Below are positions 8,146 through 17,270 of a stretch of 64,000 bases of DNA, one piece after another. A program made the position numbers and the translations under genes. The stretch is from Sellimonas sp963559135. Its GTDB lineage: Bacteria > Bacillota > Clostridia > Lachnospirales > Lachnospiraceae. The notes beneath the pieces were generated by a model, which was not told the DNA's origin, made no database searches, and saw nothing but the letters and a program-made list of their open reading frames with translations. Numbering within the stretch: position 1 is the first letter of the stretch; each line of letters starts with the position of its first letter. The stretch lies in contig CAUWJP010000004.1 of assembly GCA_963559135.1 (NCBI GenBank), forward strand, positions 1-64,000, read 5' to 3'.

Positions 8146-9024
8146 TTACTTCTTCTTTTCCATCATCAGGTACAGATATGCATCTTCCAGTGTAATCTTC
8201 GGCTGTGTGCAGTCAATATCCGGTTTCACGTTACTGATAATCTTCACAGTCATCCCTTCTTCTGTGTACTGTTTGGAGGTCGTCCGGTATTGCTTTTCCA
8301 ACCTTTTGGCTTCAGTGTCGTCTGCCACATTTGCTGTCCATATCTTTCCTTTTGCCTGGGAGAGAAGATCCTGTACCGTCCCGGTATAGAGAAAAGAGCC
8401 TTTGCGCATCACTGCAAGTTGACTGCAGGTGGCCGCGATATCCTCCACCACATGCGTGGAAAACAAAACGGTTCGCCCTTCCGAGAAATCCACCAGGAGG
8501 TTACGGATTCGTACTCGTTCTTCCGGATCGAGCCCCGTTGTCGGTTCATCCACGATCAAAAATTCCGGTTCATTCAGAAGTGCCTGAATGAGTCCGACTC
8601 TTCGCTTCATTCCTCCGGAAAGCTGTCGCATTTTCTTTTTCCGATGATTCATAAGCCCCGTCTTTTCCAGATAATAGCAGATTCGTTTTTTACATTCCTC
8701 CTTTGGGATACCGGAAAGTTCCCCTAAGTATTCCAGACAGTCCTGCACGGAAAGCCCCGGATAGAGATTGAGTTCCTGTGGAAGATACCCTATTTTCTGT
8801 TTGATAAGTTCATCCTTTCCAGTCCCATACCGGATTTCGTCCAGATACACCTCACCCTCAGACGGAGTCAGGACAGTCGTCAATACTCTCATCAGCGTCG
8901 TCTTTCCGGCGCCGTTTTCCCCGAGCAGTCCGTAGACACCATGGGGAATTTCCAGACTGACGTGATCCACTGCCCGTACCTGATTCTTAAATGTTACTGT
9001 CACATTTTTCATCTTCACACTCAT
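8146..9024 (-). CDS. ABC transporter ATP-binding protein (ABC-2 exporter)
   Basis: A 293-residue ATPase of the CcmA/ABC-2 class that drives the two permeases encoded just upstream. It has a Walker A (GENGAGKTT), a Q-loop, the signature QLSGGMKRR, a Walker B (FLIVDEPTTGLDPEE) and the H-loop histidine in FSTHVV. The start is taken at 9024 because its ATG overlaps the permease stop in an ATGA, with GAGGG upstream; an earlier in-frame ATG at 9108 would extend into the permease gene. The substrate is unknown. Confidence 0.93.
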   Translation of the reverse strand: MSVKMKNVTVTFKNQVRAVDHVSLEIPHGVYGLLGENGAGKTTLMRVLTTVLTPSEGEVYLDEIRYGTGKDELIKQKIGYLPQELNLYPGLSVQDCLEYLGELSGIPKEECKKRICYYLEKTGLMNHRKKKMRQLSGGMKRRVGLIQALLNEPEFLIVDEPTTGLDPEERVRIRNLLVDFSEGRTVLFSTHVVEDIAATCSQLAVMRKGSFLYTGTVQDLLSQAKGKIWTANVADDTEAKRLEKQYRTTSKQYTEEGMTVKIISNVKPDIDCTQPKITLEDAYLYLMMEKKK

Positions 9025-9677
9025 TTTGACACCCTCTTTTCTATGATCGAAATCAATATCAGAAATACAATAGCCAACAGAACCTGAATCAGTGTTCCAT
9101 ACACCCATTCACTCCATTTTGCTCCCATGGATTCACAGAATGAGTATGCGAACAGATTGTACCGCCCGAGCAGCCGGTCCCCGATAGTGGAATTGGTTGT
9201 AATCCATAGAAGAACCGACACTCCGATCCCCACCCACTGACTCTTTGCCAGATTAGAAATGACAACCGATATCAGGCTCCAGAACAAGATCGTTCCCGCA
9301 AGAGCCGCTGCGTAACCGCCGTACTCTGAAACAAAGGTACGCTCTATCATCCGGTAAGGCTTCTGCCAGAAAAAAGCAAAATATGCTGCAAGAGCGGTCA
9401 CGTACAAATACACCGCCTGAAGAATCCATCTCCTGTAAATCATGCGGATCCGGTTCTTCTCCGGTTTCAGACAGATGATTTCCCACCGCAGCCCGTTTCG
9501 GTCCATTACACTGGTTTCCGCACAGAATACGGATGCCAGAACGGCTACTCCCTGCATCAGAGCAGGACCGATTTCCGAAGTTATAGTGACACCTCGGGCC
9601 AGAGCAAACAGAAGCAGAAACAAGATGGAGTACGCCAGTTTATATGGTGCAATACAGATTTTCCATTCCTTTTTCAA
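9021..9677 (-). CDS. ABC-2 transporter permease (second subunit)
   Basis: About 218 residues with roughly six hydrophobic segments, no soluble domain and no clear family motif. The start is taken as TTG at 9677: it overlaps the upstream permease's TGA stop (TTGA) and has GGAGG eight bases before it, matching the ATGA overlap at its own 3' end. The chain of four-base overlaps shows tight coupling in the order permease, permease, ATPase. An upstream in-frame ATG at 9758 would run inside the neighbouring gene and is less likely. Confidence 0.8.
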   Translation of the reverse strand: MKKEWKICIAPYKLAYSILFLLLFALARGVTITSEIGPALMQGVAVLASVFCAETSVMDRNGLRWEIICLKPEKNRIRMIYRRWILQAVYLYVTALAAYFAFFWQKPYRMIERTFVSEYGGYAAALAGTILFWSLISVVISNLAKSQWVGIGVSVLLWITTNSTIGDRLLGRYNLFAYSFCESMGAKWSEWVYGTLIQVLLAIVFLILISIIEKRVSK

Positions 9678-10756
9678 TACACTCTCCTCCTTTTCCAGAT
9701 GGCCGCTGCCGCAAAGAGAAAGACTGCCGAAGCCACAAGCAGAAAGAGCTGATTCCACACAGCCATCGGCGGCGGTGTCGTATCCAGAAATCCGCCCGGA
9801 AACCGTACCATAATCGCAAGTGCCCTTCCATAGTATCCAAATTCACCGTCCGGCCCGATACTTCCCATATTGGAATAAAACAGATACAAAAACAAAAGCG
9901 GCACTCCCGGAAGCGGATTTTTAAAAATCAGTGCTATGATCACATATACACTGGTAATCATCAGAAGATTCGGCAGAATATAGCAGACGGACGGAATCAG
10001 AAATTCGACCAGCGATATCGGCAGATCATTGCGGATTCCTGCTGCAAGACTGACAAAGAAAAACACAATCACAAGGATCAGCCAGACAATTCCTACTGCC
10101 AGAAATCCTCCTGCCGCTTTCCCAAATATATAGCTTCTTGCTGAAACCGGCTTCGTGTGCAGCAGTTCGTAAGTATCTCTTCTCGTATCCCGGATAAAGA
10201 GAAATGCAAGTAGAACCGCACTGAAAAATGCAAGATACAGTCCGCCAGAGTCCGCAAATTTTCTCCCAAAGTACCAGGAATAACTGTGTGCCGACATTTT
10301 TGCTTTCAATTCAGCGTTGATTTCGTCTACAGTACCCTGATGATATTCATATTCCATGTAGTAATATCTCAAGCTGTAACCATCCGGATACCCGTAAATC
10401 TCCCCGATGGCATCGGACATTTCGTCGATACTCTTTCCGGAAGAACAGATCTGATCCAGCGTGTTCTGAACTACTTGTTCATCCTCACCGTTCTCCTTTA
10501 CAATCAGGCTGATCAGCTTTTTCTTGGCAAGTTCCAACTGCTCTTCCTTCGTGGATTTGACATATCCGTTCATGATATCCGTGTCTGCAATATTATCCGG
10601 TTTTGCCGCTTTCACTTCCTGCTCCGTGCGGAAATATTTCACTTCCAGATATGGCGACAGCATCTGAAACAAACCGAAAATCACAACCACGATCCCTGCC
10701 CAGAATAACGGATTCTTCAGGTAGTTTTTTACTTCCCGTTTCATTACTGCTTTCAT
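9674..10756 (-). CDS. ABC-2 transporter permease with large extracytoplasmic domain
   Basis: About 360 residues. One membrane helix near the N-terminus is followed by some 150 soluble, presumably outward-facing residues, then about five more helices; this is the ABC-2 layout (compare NatB/YhaP). The block FIRDTRRDTYELLHTKPVSARSY is typical of these permeases. The start is placed at the ATG at 10756, six bases after a GAGAGG site; the ATG at 10762 abuts the site. It is the first gene of a three-gene transporter operon that lies behind the histidine kinase terminator. Confidence 0.87.
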   Translation of the reverse strand: MKAVMKREVKNYLKNPLFWAGIVVVIFGLFQMLSPYLEVKYFRTEQEVKAAKPDNIADTDIMNGYVKSTKEEQLELAKKKLISLIVKENGEDEQVVQNTLDQICSSGKSIDEMSDAIGEIYGYPDGYSLRYYYMEYEYHQGTVDEINAELKAKMSAHSYSWYFGRKFADSGGLYLAFFSAVLLAFLFIRDTRRDTYELLHTKPVSARSYIFGKAAGGFLAVGIVWLILVIVFFFVSLAAGIRNDLPISLVEFLIPSVCYILPNLLMITSVYVIIALIFKNPLPGVPLLFLYLFYSNMGSIGPDGEFGYYGRALAIMVRFPGGFLDTTPPPMAVWNQLFLLVASAVFLFAAAAIWKRRRVY

Positions 10757-10823
10757 TTTCATCCTCTCTTTCTTTTTTGATATTTCTATCGTAGCAGGAG
10801 ATTCACAATGAAAAGACAACGGG

Positions 10824-10858
10824 AAACAAAAACCGCAAAGGTTGTAACACCTTTGCGG
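10824..10858 (-). terminator. Terminator of the two-component operon
   Basis: A perfect 10-bp stem (CCGCAAAGGT with ACCTTTGCGG) is followed by TTTTTGTTT on the minus strand, about 60 bases after the kinase stop. It separates the kinase from the ABC-2 operon. Confidence 0.88.
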
Positions 10859-10921
10859 CAAAAAGCAAAATATTTATGATGACACCTCAATATCATTTTA
10901 ACTAAACCATACAATCCTTCA

Positions 10922-12121
10922 TCATCTACTTGATTTCATTTCCGGACGCGAGCCAAAATATGCCCGTACACATGCTCCGTCTCTTTGGTTTTCCACTTCG
11001 AGGTATCCCCCGTGCTTCTTACAGCACACTTCACTGATATACATTCCAAGCCCGAAATGTTTCAGATCATCCCTTGGATTGGCCGAAGTGAAGGCCTGTT
11101 TTGCTTCTTCTTCACTGATGGTAAATCCCGTTCCATCATCTTTTATTTCCAGTACCAGCCGGTCCGCTTCCTGATAGATACCCGCCGATACCTTGGACGC
11201 TGCATAGCGCAGTGCGTTGATAATCAGATTTTCTGCCACTTCCAGAATCAGATCCTGATCCAGTGTAAGCTTCTCTCCCTCTCCTCCCGTAAAGACTTCA
11301 AACTGCTTTTCCGAAGTCTCTGCCAGCATCTTTCCGGTCTTTTCGATCTGTTCTGCAATCTCATCGACCGACATATCCATACAGGAAAGGGGCTCCCGCT
11401 CCAATGCGGAAAAGACCCGCATCCGGTCCAGAAACCGCTCCAACCGTTCCACCTGTCCCCTACTTTCTGTCAGTATATCAAGAAGCGCTTCTCGATCTAG
11501 CTTTTCCTCCGGAATAAATTCCATCATCATTTCCTGATACCCTTTGAGCACAGTCAGTGGAGTCCGCAGATCGTGCGCAATGGCAGAGCGCAGTACCTGC
11601 TCATCTTCCACCATCCTCCACATTTTTTGATTGTTCTGCGCCAGTTCCTCTTTCATATGTTCAAACTCCCGGCAGAGTACGCCCAGTTCGTCCTTACTCT
11701 GATATCCGATCTCAAAATCCAGATCATTGTCTGCTATCTTCCTTGCCGCCAGATTCAGCTCCAGAAGAGGCTTGCGGATCTTATTCCGGTAAAACAAACA
11801 CGTGGACACAACAATCCCTGCCGCACATAGAACAAGAATCCCGTATGTAGTCAGAAAGTCGCACAGTTCGGAAAGTCTTGCATCCGTCCGGCTCATATCA
11901 TCGTTGCTGATCCGCGGAATCGCCACATCAAAAGCATCCGGATCCCGCTTCTGCATTTCTTCAATATACTGATCCTGATCCACATACTTCCACCAGATCT
12001 GCTCCTGCGCCTGTTCCGCTTCCAGACCGATGAATGCTCCAAGAATAAAACCGATGACAATTCCTGTGAGCATGTAGACGATAATACTTTTCCTCAGGGA
12101 AAGATTTCTTATTTTTTCCAT
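10922..12121 (-). CDS. Sensor histidine kinase (HAMP, HisKA, HATPase)
   Basis: About 399 residues. Two membrane helices (about 15-35 and 105-125) flank an extracellular region of about 70 residues. A HAMP domain follows, then the H-box (RSAIAHDLRTPL, phosphorylated His), the N-box (NLIINALRYA), and the G-boxes DDGTGF and FGLGMYI. It should phosphorylate the regulator encoded just upstream. The start is taken at 12121 (MEKIRN), overlapping the regulator gene by 13 bases; the ATG at 12139 is an alternative. The signal is unknown; the adjacent ABC-2 transporter is a likely target. Confidence 0.9.
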   Translation of the reverse strand: MEKIRNLSLRKSIIVYMLTGIVIGFILGAFIGLEAEQAQEQIWWKYVDQDQYIEEMQKRDPDAFDVAIPRISNDDMSRTDARLSELCDFLTTYGILVLCAAGIVVSTCLFYRNKIRKPLLELNLAARKIADNDLDFEIGYQSKDELGVLCREFEHMKEELAQNNQKMWRMVEDEQVLRSAIAHDLRTPLTVLKGYQEMMMEFIPEEKLDREALLDILTESRGQVERLERFLDRMRVFSALEREPLSCMDMSVDEIAEQIEKTGKMLAETSEKQFEVFTGGEGEKLTLDQDLILEVAENLIINALRYAASKVSAGIYQEADRLVLEIKDDGTGFTISEEEAKQAFTSANPRDDLKHFGLGMYISEVCCKKHGGYLEVENQRDGACVRAYFGSRPEMKSSR

Positions 12122-12783
12122 CGATATCCCACTCCCCATACTGTTTCAATCGGGTCCTCTTTTGTATACTGTCCGATTTTCCCGCGGATTCTCCGTACCA
12201 GCTCCGTGATGCCCCTGCTGTCACCCTGGCCGTCATAGCCGCAAACATGTTCATAAATCCGCTCTTTATCAAATACCTGCCCCGGATGCATGGATAAAAA
12301 CTCCAGAATTCCAAATTCCATCTTCGTTAAATCCAGAACCTTCCCATCGAAGGAGGCTGTCTTTGCTGTATAGTCCACTATCATTCCGTTTCCAAAGCGG
12401 TACTGCGTCTTCTTCTGATGCCGTTCCTCCCGCCGCAGATGGGCCAGCACTCTCGCCTCCAGCTCCTTTAAGCTGAACGGTTTTACAATATAATCGTCTC
12501 CGCCCATCATCAATCCATTCACCCGATCCTGCTCTTCGACCCGCGCTGTCAGAAATAAAATCGGGCAGGACACCTGATCCCGAATTCTCCGGCACACCTC
12601 CAGACCGTCCATTCCCGGCATATTGATATCCAGAAGAATGAGATCCGGTCCTTCTCCTGACTTCTTCACCGCATCCACTCCATTGATCGCTGTCAGCATC
12701 CCATATCCCTTCAGCCGGAAATACCGGCACAACATCTCTACCAGATCCTTGTCATCATCCACCAGAAGAATTTTGTAGCTCAT
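12109..12783 (-). CDS. OmpR/PhoB-family response regulator
   Basis: 224 residues. The receiver domain (about 1-120) has the acidic pocket VDDD and the phospho-acceptor Asp52 (LILLDINMPG), with Lys in IVKPFS. The C-terminal winged-helix domain (about 125-224) ends in ETVWGVGYRW, the OmpR hallmark. The start MSYKILLVDDD at 12783 is preferred to an ATG nine codons upstream because the receiver fold begins here. A possible extended -10 lies about 25 bases upstream. Confidence 0.92.
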   Translation of the reverse strand: MSYKILLVDDDKDLVEMLCRYFRLKGYGMLTAINGVDAVKKSGEGPDLILLDINMPGMDGLEVCRRIRDQVSCPILFLTARVEEQDRVNGLMMGGDDYIVKPFSLKELEARVLAHLRREERHQKKTQYRFGNGMIVDYTAKTASFDGKVLDLTKMEFGILEFLSMHPGQVFDKERIYEHVCGYDGQGDSRGITELVRRIRGKIGQYTKEDPIETVWGVGYRWKK

Positions 12784-12808
12784 CCGACGAATACCATCCT
12801 TTCTGTTC

Positions 12809-12817
12809 ATTCTACCA
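12809..12817 (-). promoter_or_regulatory. Possible extended -10 promoter of the two-component operon
   Basis: TGG-TAGAAT on the minus strand matches an extended -10. No good -35 is found at 17 bp, so the site is a candidate only. The leader would be about 20 bases. Confidence 0.35.
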
Positions 12818-13101
12818 TACAGCGTATCACCATCTTCTCAAAATCGCAATTTGGAATCGAATCTTTATCCTTTATATCTCTTAAAAATTTTCATGAATAC
12901 CATGCTTTCATTGCCTTGAATACATAATTATGCTATGTTTATTTTGCGGATTGATGAAAGCACTCAAACCGTTTACGCTATAACTGTACAATATTAAGGT
13001 GGGGAAATATATAAATTTCTTAAGAACATTGAATACGCGCTCTGTTTCGATGTCAATTCAAAAACAGTAAAAAACGATTTCAGGAAAAAGGAGGGTTGGT
13101 T
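12818..13101. other. AT-rich intergenic region with weak promoter-like sites
   Basis: No gene is seen. On the plus strand, TTGCCT (12911) and TATGTT (12934) are 17 bp apart, and a TACAAT at 12987 has only a poor -35; either could serve the hydrolase gene. An AAGGTGGGG at 12996 looks like a ribosome site but leads to no start codon or open frame. Confidence 0.35.
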
Positions 13102-13158
13102 ATGGGTATCTTCATTACATTGTAATAGCAAGGTGTAACTTTGTTATTACGCCTTGCT
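13102..13158 (+). promoter_or_regulatory. Possible leader peptide and attenuator hairpin before the hydrolase gene
   Basis: An ideal ribosome site (AAAGGAGGG, 13087-13095) precedes a seven-codon frame at 13102-13125 reading MGIFITL, then TAA and TAG. At once a 12-bp hairpin follows (13127-13138 with 13147-13158, one G-T wobble, loop of eight). Part of the loop side (TATTAC) can pair instead with GTAATA at the end of the leader frame, giving a competing structure. Nothing else in this region explains so strong a ribosome site. The arrangement resembles ribosome-controlled attenuators, but it is inferred only. Confidence 0.45.
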
Positions 13159-13192
13159 GATCATACCAGAAAATGATTAGGAGGCAAAAAAT

Positions 13193-13945
13193 ATGTCATA
13201 TTTTTATTATCAGTCGAAAAAAATCTTTTTTAAAGAAGCAGGAGCCGGAAAACCACTTATTATGCTGCACGGAGATGCCGCTTCCTCTGTTATGTTTGAG
13301 TTTATATTATCCTTATACAAGAAAAACTTTCGGGTTATCCTGATTGACTTCTTAGGAAATGGAAAATCAGACAGAGTAGAGAAATTCCCGGAAAATCTCT
13401 GGATCACCCAGGCAGAACAAGTCATTGCTCTGATTGAACATTTAAAGATTGAAAAAGTGAATCTTTTCGGAACGAGCGGCGGTGCCTGGGTTGCTGTCAA
13501 CACGGCATTAAAACGCCCTGACCTTATCAAAAAGGTCGTTGCCGACAGCTTTGACGGCAGAAAATTACCCGAATCCTTTGCTGAAAATCTATTGCAGGAA
13601 AGAGAATCTGCAAAACGCGATATTCAGGCAAGACAGTTCTATGAATGGTGCCAGGGAGAAGATTGGGAAACGGTCGTAGACCTTAATACGCATGCACTGA
13701 CAACCTGTGCCAAAGAAGGAACCCCTCTATTCTGTAAGCCGATAGAAGCTTTAAGTACTCCGATTCTTTTTATGGGGAGTCTGGAAGATGAGATGTGCCG
13801 TAAGGATATGGCGGAGGAATATAGAGAAATGAACCAGCTCGTACAACACGGTACCATCCACATGTTCCAAACCGGCGGGCATCCAGCAGTCATAACAAAT
13901 GCGGAACTTTCTGCCAAACTCATCACGGAATATCTGAACCGCTGA
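13193..13945 (+). CDS. Alpha/beta-fold hydrolase
   Basis: A 250-residue soluble hydrolase. The oxyanion region is MLHGDAAS (residues about 24-31), the nucleophile elbow is GTSGG (serine near 95), the acid is in GSLEDEM and the base in TGGHPAV. The substrate is unknown; relatives include esterases, lactonases and dehalogenase-like enzymes. The ATG follows TTAGGAGGC at normal spacing. The coding sequence and its leader are more AT-rich than neighbouring genes, and it stands alone between two convergent minus-strand operons, which hints at later acquisition. It ends at a strong terminator. Confidence 0.85.
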   Translation: MSYFYYQSKKIFFKEAGAGKPLIMLHGDAASSVMFEFILSLYKKNFRVILIDFLGNGKSDRVEKFPENLWITQAEQVIALIEHLKIEKVNLFGTSGGAWVAVNTALKRPDLIKKVVADSFDGRKLPESFAENLLQERESAKRDIQARQFYEWCQGEDWETVVDLNTHALTTCAKEGTPLFCKPIEALSTPILFMGSLEDEMCRKDMAEEYREMNQLVQHGTIHMFQTGGHPAVITNAELSAKLITEYLNR

Positions 13946-13982
13946 TTTTTAAATTTAAGAAGCATTTCTGCAAAAACGAAAG

Positions 13983-14011
13983 CAGGTGGCTGTTGTCAGC
14001 CACCTGTTTTT
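13983..14011 (+). terminator. Terminator of the hydrolase gene, shared with the maltodextrin operon
   Basis: A perfect 10-bp stem (CAGGTGGCTG with CAGCCACCTG, loop TTGT) is followed by TTTTTC on the plus strand. The minus-strand operon ends nine bases to the right; its T-run on the far side is weaker. Confidence 0.85.
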
Positions 14012-14019
14012 CTTCTTTC

Positions 14020-15780
14020 TTATCGCCCGATTCTCCGAATCAGTACTCCTTTCGGTTTCAGGACTCCATCCTGATATTGTCTCTGGAACAGAATCTCTCC
14101 TTCACCTTTCACTATCACCGTTTCTTCCGTGCAGTTCAGAAGGATTTCAGTCTTATTCTGCTCCTGATCAAGCTTGATATACTGTACCAGACGCGGCTCG
14201 TCATATTCTTCCGGGAAATGGAAGTACAAACTTCGCAGCGCCGGTTCGGTCTTACGAAGATGAATCAGCTTTTGGATCTCATGGATCTTCTTCTGGTTTT
14301 CTTCGGTCTGAATCTGATCCCACGGCATACATCTGCGGCAATCCGGATCGAAACTTCCTTCCATGGCAATTTCCGTTCCGTAATAGATGCATGGGCTTCC
14401 CGGCATGGTAAAGAGAATCGCCAGTTGCTGGTAGAACAGGTCCAGATCGTGGAAGCGATTCATCAACCGCTCTGTATCGTGGGAATCCAGCAGATTGAAC
14501 AGTACATTGTTGGACTGCTGCATGTACATCGTATAGCAGTGGTTAATCATATACTCAAAGTCTTCCTTTTTCATCGTCTGATCGATGAAGAAATCGTGGA
14601 TGCCGCTCATAAGAGGATAGTTCATGACAGAGTCGTATTCATCCCCCATCAGCCACTGACTGGCGTCATGCCAGATCTCTCCCAGAAGATAGATATCCGG
14701 TTTGATAGCTTTTACATGATCCCGGATCCGTTTCAGGAACCGGTGGGACACTTCATTTCCCACATCAAAACGGATACCGTCAATATCATAGTCCCGGATC
14801 CAGTCTTCGCAGATCTCCTGAAAATAGTGGATCACGGGCTCGCTGTTCGTATTGAGTTTGGGCATCTTGTCCGCAAAAGCGAAGGAATAATACCGCCCGT
14901 CTCTGGTACTTGCTTCTTTGTTAAGCATCGTCCAGTCATTGACCATAAACCAGTCTGCGTAGGCGGAATCTTTCCCGTTTTTCTTTACATCCAGCCATGG
15001 TGCAAAATCTTTTCCACAATGATTGAAGACTGCATCCACCATCACGCGAATCCCATGTTCATGCGCCTCTGCTACAAGACGTTTCATCATCTCGGAATCT
15101 CCGAACTGTGGATCAATTTTTGTATAATCTTTTGTGTCGTATTTATGGTTGGAGTCTGCCTCCATAATCGGATTCAGGTAAATCCCGGTGATGCCCAGTT
15201 CTTTCAAATAAGGAAGCTTCTGACGGATACCTTCCAGATTGCCGCCGTAACGTTCTTCATTTTTGACTGGTCCCTCGTTTTTCCATGGAAGAATCCCTTC
15301 TCGGCCGTCTCCTGGTGTCCCGTTGCAGAAGCGGTCCGGAAAAATCTGATACCAGATCGTATCATTCACCCAGTCCGGCGTCCGGTTCACATCAGCCGGA
15401 TTCATCCACGGAACCGTAAAGCACTGGAGCATCCGGCCGTCCATCTCCATCTGCTCTTTGGTCAGGAATCCATCCTCAAAGTAATACCAGACTTCGTCAT
15501 CTGTATGCAGCTCAAAATAATACTTGCAGCGCTTATATTTCGGCACCAGAGTCGTAGTCCACCAGATCTGATGTTTCAGACGTTTTTTGTAAACAATCTC
15601 TTCCCGAACTCCGGCCCATTTCTCATTTCCTCCGAGAATTCCCGCTTCAAACGGATCTCCATAATAGAGGAACACCCGCTTCACATCGTATCCGGTCTTC
15701 AGATTGACAATCAGTTCCGATTCATTTAACGAGTAGCTCATCTGCTCGGTTGTTCTATGGTAAACTCCTGTAAAATCCAT
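14020..15780 (-). CDS. Glycoside hydrolase family 13 enzyme, neopullulanase/cyclomaltodextrinase type
   Basis: 586 residues, cytoplasmic (no signal peptide). An N-terminal beta-sandwich of about 115 residues of the GH13_20 type precedes the (beta/alpha)8 barrel. Catalytic residues are visible: nucleophile Asp339 (GIRFDVGNE), acid/base Glu368 (GEIWHD) and Asp435 (LLDSHDTE); MVDAVFNH is conserved region I. It should split imported maltodextrins or cyclodextrins. It is the last gene of the maltodextrin operon, six bases after malQ. Confidence 0.92.
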   Translation of the reverse strand: MDFTGVYHRTTEQMSYSLNESELIVNLKTGYDVKRVFLYYGDPFEAGILGGNEKWAGVREEIVYKKRLKHQIWWTTTLVPKYKRCKYYFELHTDDEVWYYFEDGFLTKEQMEMDGRMLQCFTVPWMNPADVNRTPDWVNDTIWYQIFPDRFCNGTPGDGREGILPWKNEGPVKNEERYGGNLEGIRQKLPYLKELGITGIYLNPIMEADSNHKYDTKDYTKIDPQFGDSEMMKRLVAEAHEHGIRVMVDAVFNHCGKDFAPWLDVKKNGKDSAYADWFMVNDWTMLNKEASTRDGRYYSFAFADKMPKLNTNSEPVIHYFQEICEDWIRDYDIDGIRFDVGNEVSHRFLKRIRDHVKAIKPDIYLLGEIWHDASQWLMGDEYDSVMNYPLMSGIHDFFIDQTMKKEDFEYMINHCYTMYMQQSNNVLFNLLDSHDTERLMNRFHDLDLFYQQLAILFTMPGSPCIYYGTEIAMEGSFDPDCRRCMPWDQIQTEENQKKIHEIQKLIHLRKTEPALRSLYFHFPEEYDEPRLVQYIKLDQEQNKTEILLNCTEETVIVKGEGEILFQRQYQDGVLKPKGVLIRRIGR

Positions 15781-15786
15781 CTATCA

Positions 15787-17241
15787 TCAGCCCCTTTCTG
15801 TGATTGCTTTCCGGTAATGTTTCAATTCCTTCTTTGCCTGCGTAAGATCCGTAATTCTCCATTCCCAGTTCGGAGAGCCGACCGTTCCCGGTGTATTGAT
15901 GTGTCCTTCTTTTCCAAGTCCCAGAATGTCCGCCATCGGAATGATCGCGTACTCTGCCTTGCTTTGGAAAACGTAAGTAAGGAGCCGGTCTTTCATGGAG
16001 CCCTGTTTGATGCCCTGACGTTTGAGGAAACGGCGTACCTTTCTTTTTACCGCCACGCTTAATCCTTCATACCACTGCATTAATGTATCATTATCGTGGG
16101 TTCCGGTATAAATAATCATGTTTTCCACATCGTGGAAGCTGTCGTAGGCATACTTTCCACCTGTTTCGATAGAAAAGACTAGGATTTTCATCCCTTTCAA
16201 ATGGTAATGGTCTTTTAACTCCAGTACTTCCGGACGGAGTTCTCCAAGGTCTTCCGCAACCAGATTGAGTCCGTCAATTTTGGCTTTCAGTGTGTCGATG
16301 ACTTCATAGCCTGGAGCTTCGATCCAGTCTCCTTCAATGGCTGTCGGACACTCTGCCGGAATTTTCCAGAAGGTGTCAAACGCCCGGAAATGATCGATCC
16401 GGATGATATCAAATAACTTCTGATTGTATCCGATCCGGTCAGTCCAGAACTGATATTCATGCTCTTTCATATAGTCCCAGTCATAGATCGGGTTTCCCCA
16501 CCGCTGTCCGGTAGCGCTAAAATAATCAGGAGGCACTCCGGCAATAAAAATCGGACGTCCGTCTGTGTCCAGAAGAAAGTTGTCCTTTCCGCCCCAGACA
16601 TCTACCGAGTCCACGCCCACATAGAACGGAACATCTCCCATGATCTGGATGCCATTTTCGTTGGCGTGCTTCTTTACAGCCATCCACTGGATAAAAAATT
16701 CATACTGAAGAAACATCTGGTAGGCTGCCTCGTCTTCCTGCTCTTTCGCAAGAGGTGCAGGTACTTCCGGCCAAACCTTGTCCTCTGCTTTCCATTCATT
16801 CCAACAGACGTTGCCATTTGCCTTTTTCAGTGCACGAAATACCGCATATTCGTACACCCATGGCTGTCTTGTAAATTCCCTGTACTCTTCTGTCTCCTGA
16901 AAATTGGCAAACGCTTCTTTCAGATACGGCTCTTTGAATGCCCGAACTGCATCATAGTCAACGGTTTTTGCGTTTTCCCGGAAAGAAGGTGCCTTCTCTT
17001 TCAACAGTCCTCCCTCATAAAGCAGGTCCAGACTGATGTAAAGCTCGTCTCCTGCGCAAGAGGAATACGGCTGATACGGTGAATTTCCGTATCCCACCGG
17101 ATTGAGCGGAAGGATCTGCCAGATCTTCACACCGTTTTCCTTCAAGGCATCAACAAACTCATATGCGTATGCACCCAGTTCCCCCACTCCCGTACGGGAC
17201 GGGAGTGCGGATACCGGCATCAATATTCCTGTTTCTCTCAT
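15787..17241 (-). CDS. malQ: 4-alpha-glucanotransferase (amylomaltase)
   Basis: 484 residues, GH77. It transfers alpha-1,4-glucan segments between maltodextrins, making long chains for phosphorylase and releasing glucose. Family motifs: the N-terminal PVSALPSRTGVGELG, then GDVPFYVG, the nucleophile region IIRIDHFRAFD, LNLVAEDLG and YTGTHDNDT. The start at 17241 is chosen for its AAAGGGG site at correct spacing. The start lies only 29 bases after the glgP stop. Confidence 0.95.
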   Translation of the reverse strand: MRETGILMPVSALPSRTGVGELGAYAYEFVDALKENGVKIWQILPLNPVGYGNSPYQPYSSCAGDELYISLDLLYEGGLLKEKAPSFRENAKTVDYDAVRAFKEPYLKEAFANFQETEEYREFTRQPWVYEYAVFRALKKANGNVCWNEWKAEDKVWPEVPAPLAKEQEDEAAYQMFLQYEFFIQWMAVKKHANENGIQIMGDVPFYVGVDSVDVWGGKDNFLLDTDGRPIFIAGVPPDYFSATGQRWGNPIYDWDYMKEHEYQFWTDRIGYNQKLFDIIRIDHFRAFDTFWKIPAECPTAIEGDWIEAPGYEVIDTLKAKIDGLNLVAEDLGELRPEVLELKDHYHLKGMKILVFSIETGGKYAYDSFHDVENMIIYTGTHDNDTLMQWYEGLSVAVKRKVRRFLKRQGIKQGSMKDRLLTYVFQSKAEYAIIPMADILGLGKEGHINTPGTVGSPNWEWRITDLTQAKKELKHYRKAITERG

Positions 17242-17270
17242 GATTGATCCCCTTTCATGACACATCCGGC

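Noticed and set aside
12996..13060. AAGGTGGGG as the ribosome site of a second leader peptide
   Set aside because: No start codon at usual distance and no open frame of note follows.
13993..15729. 578-codon plus-strand open frame opposite the GH13 amylase
   Set aside because: Antisense shadow of a complete glycoside hydrolase with all catalytic residues; no ribosome site or recognised domain.
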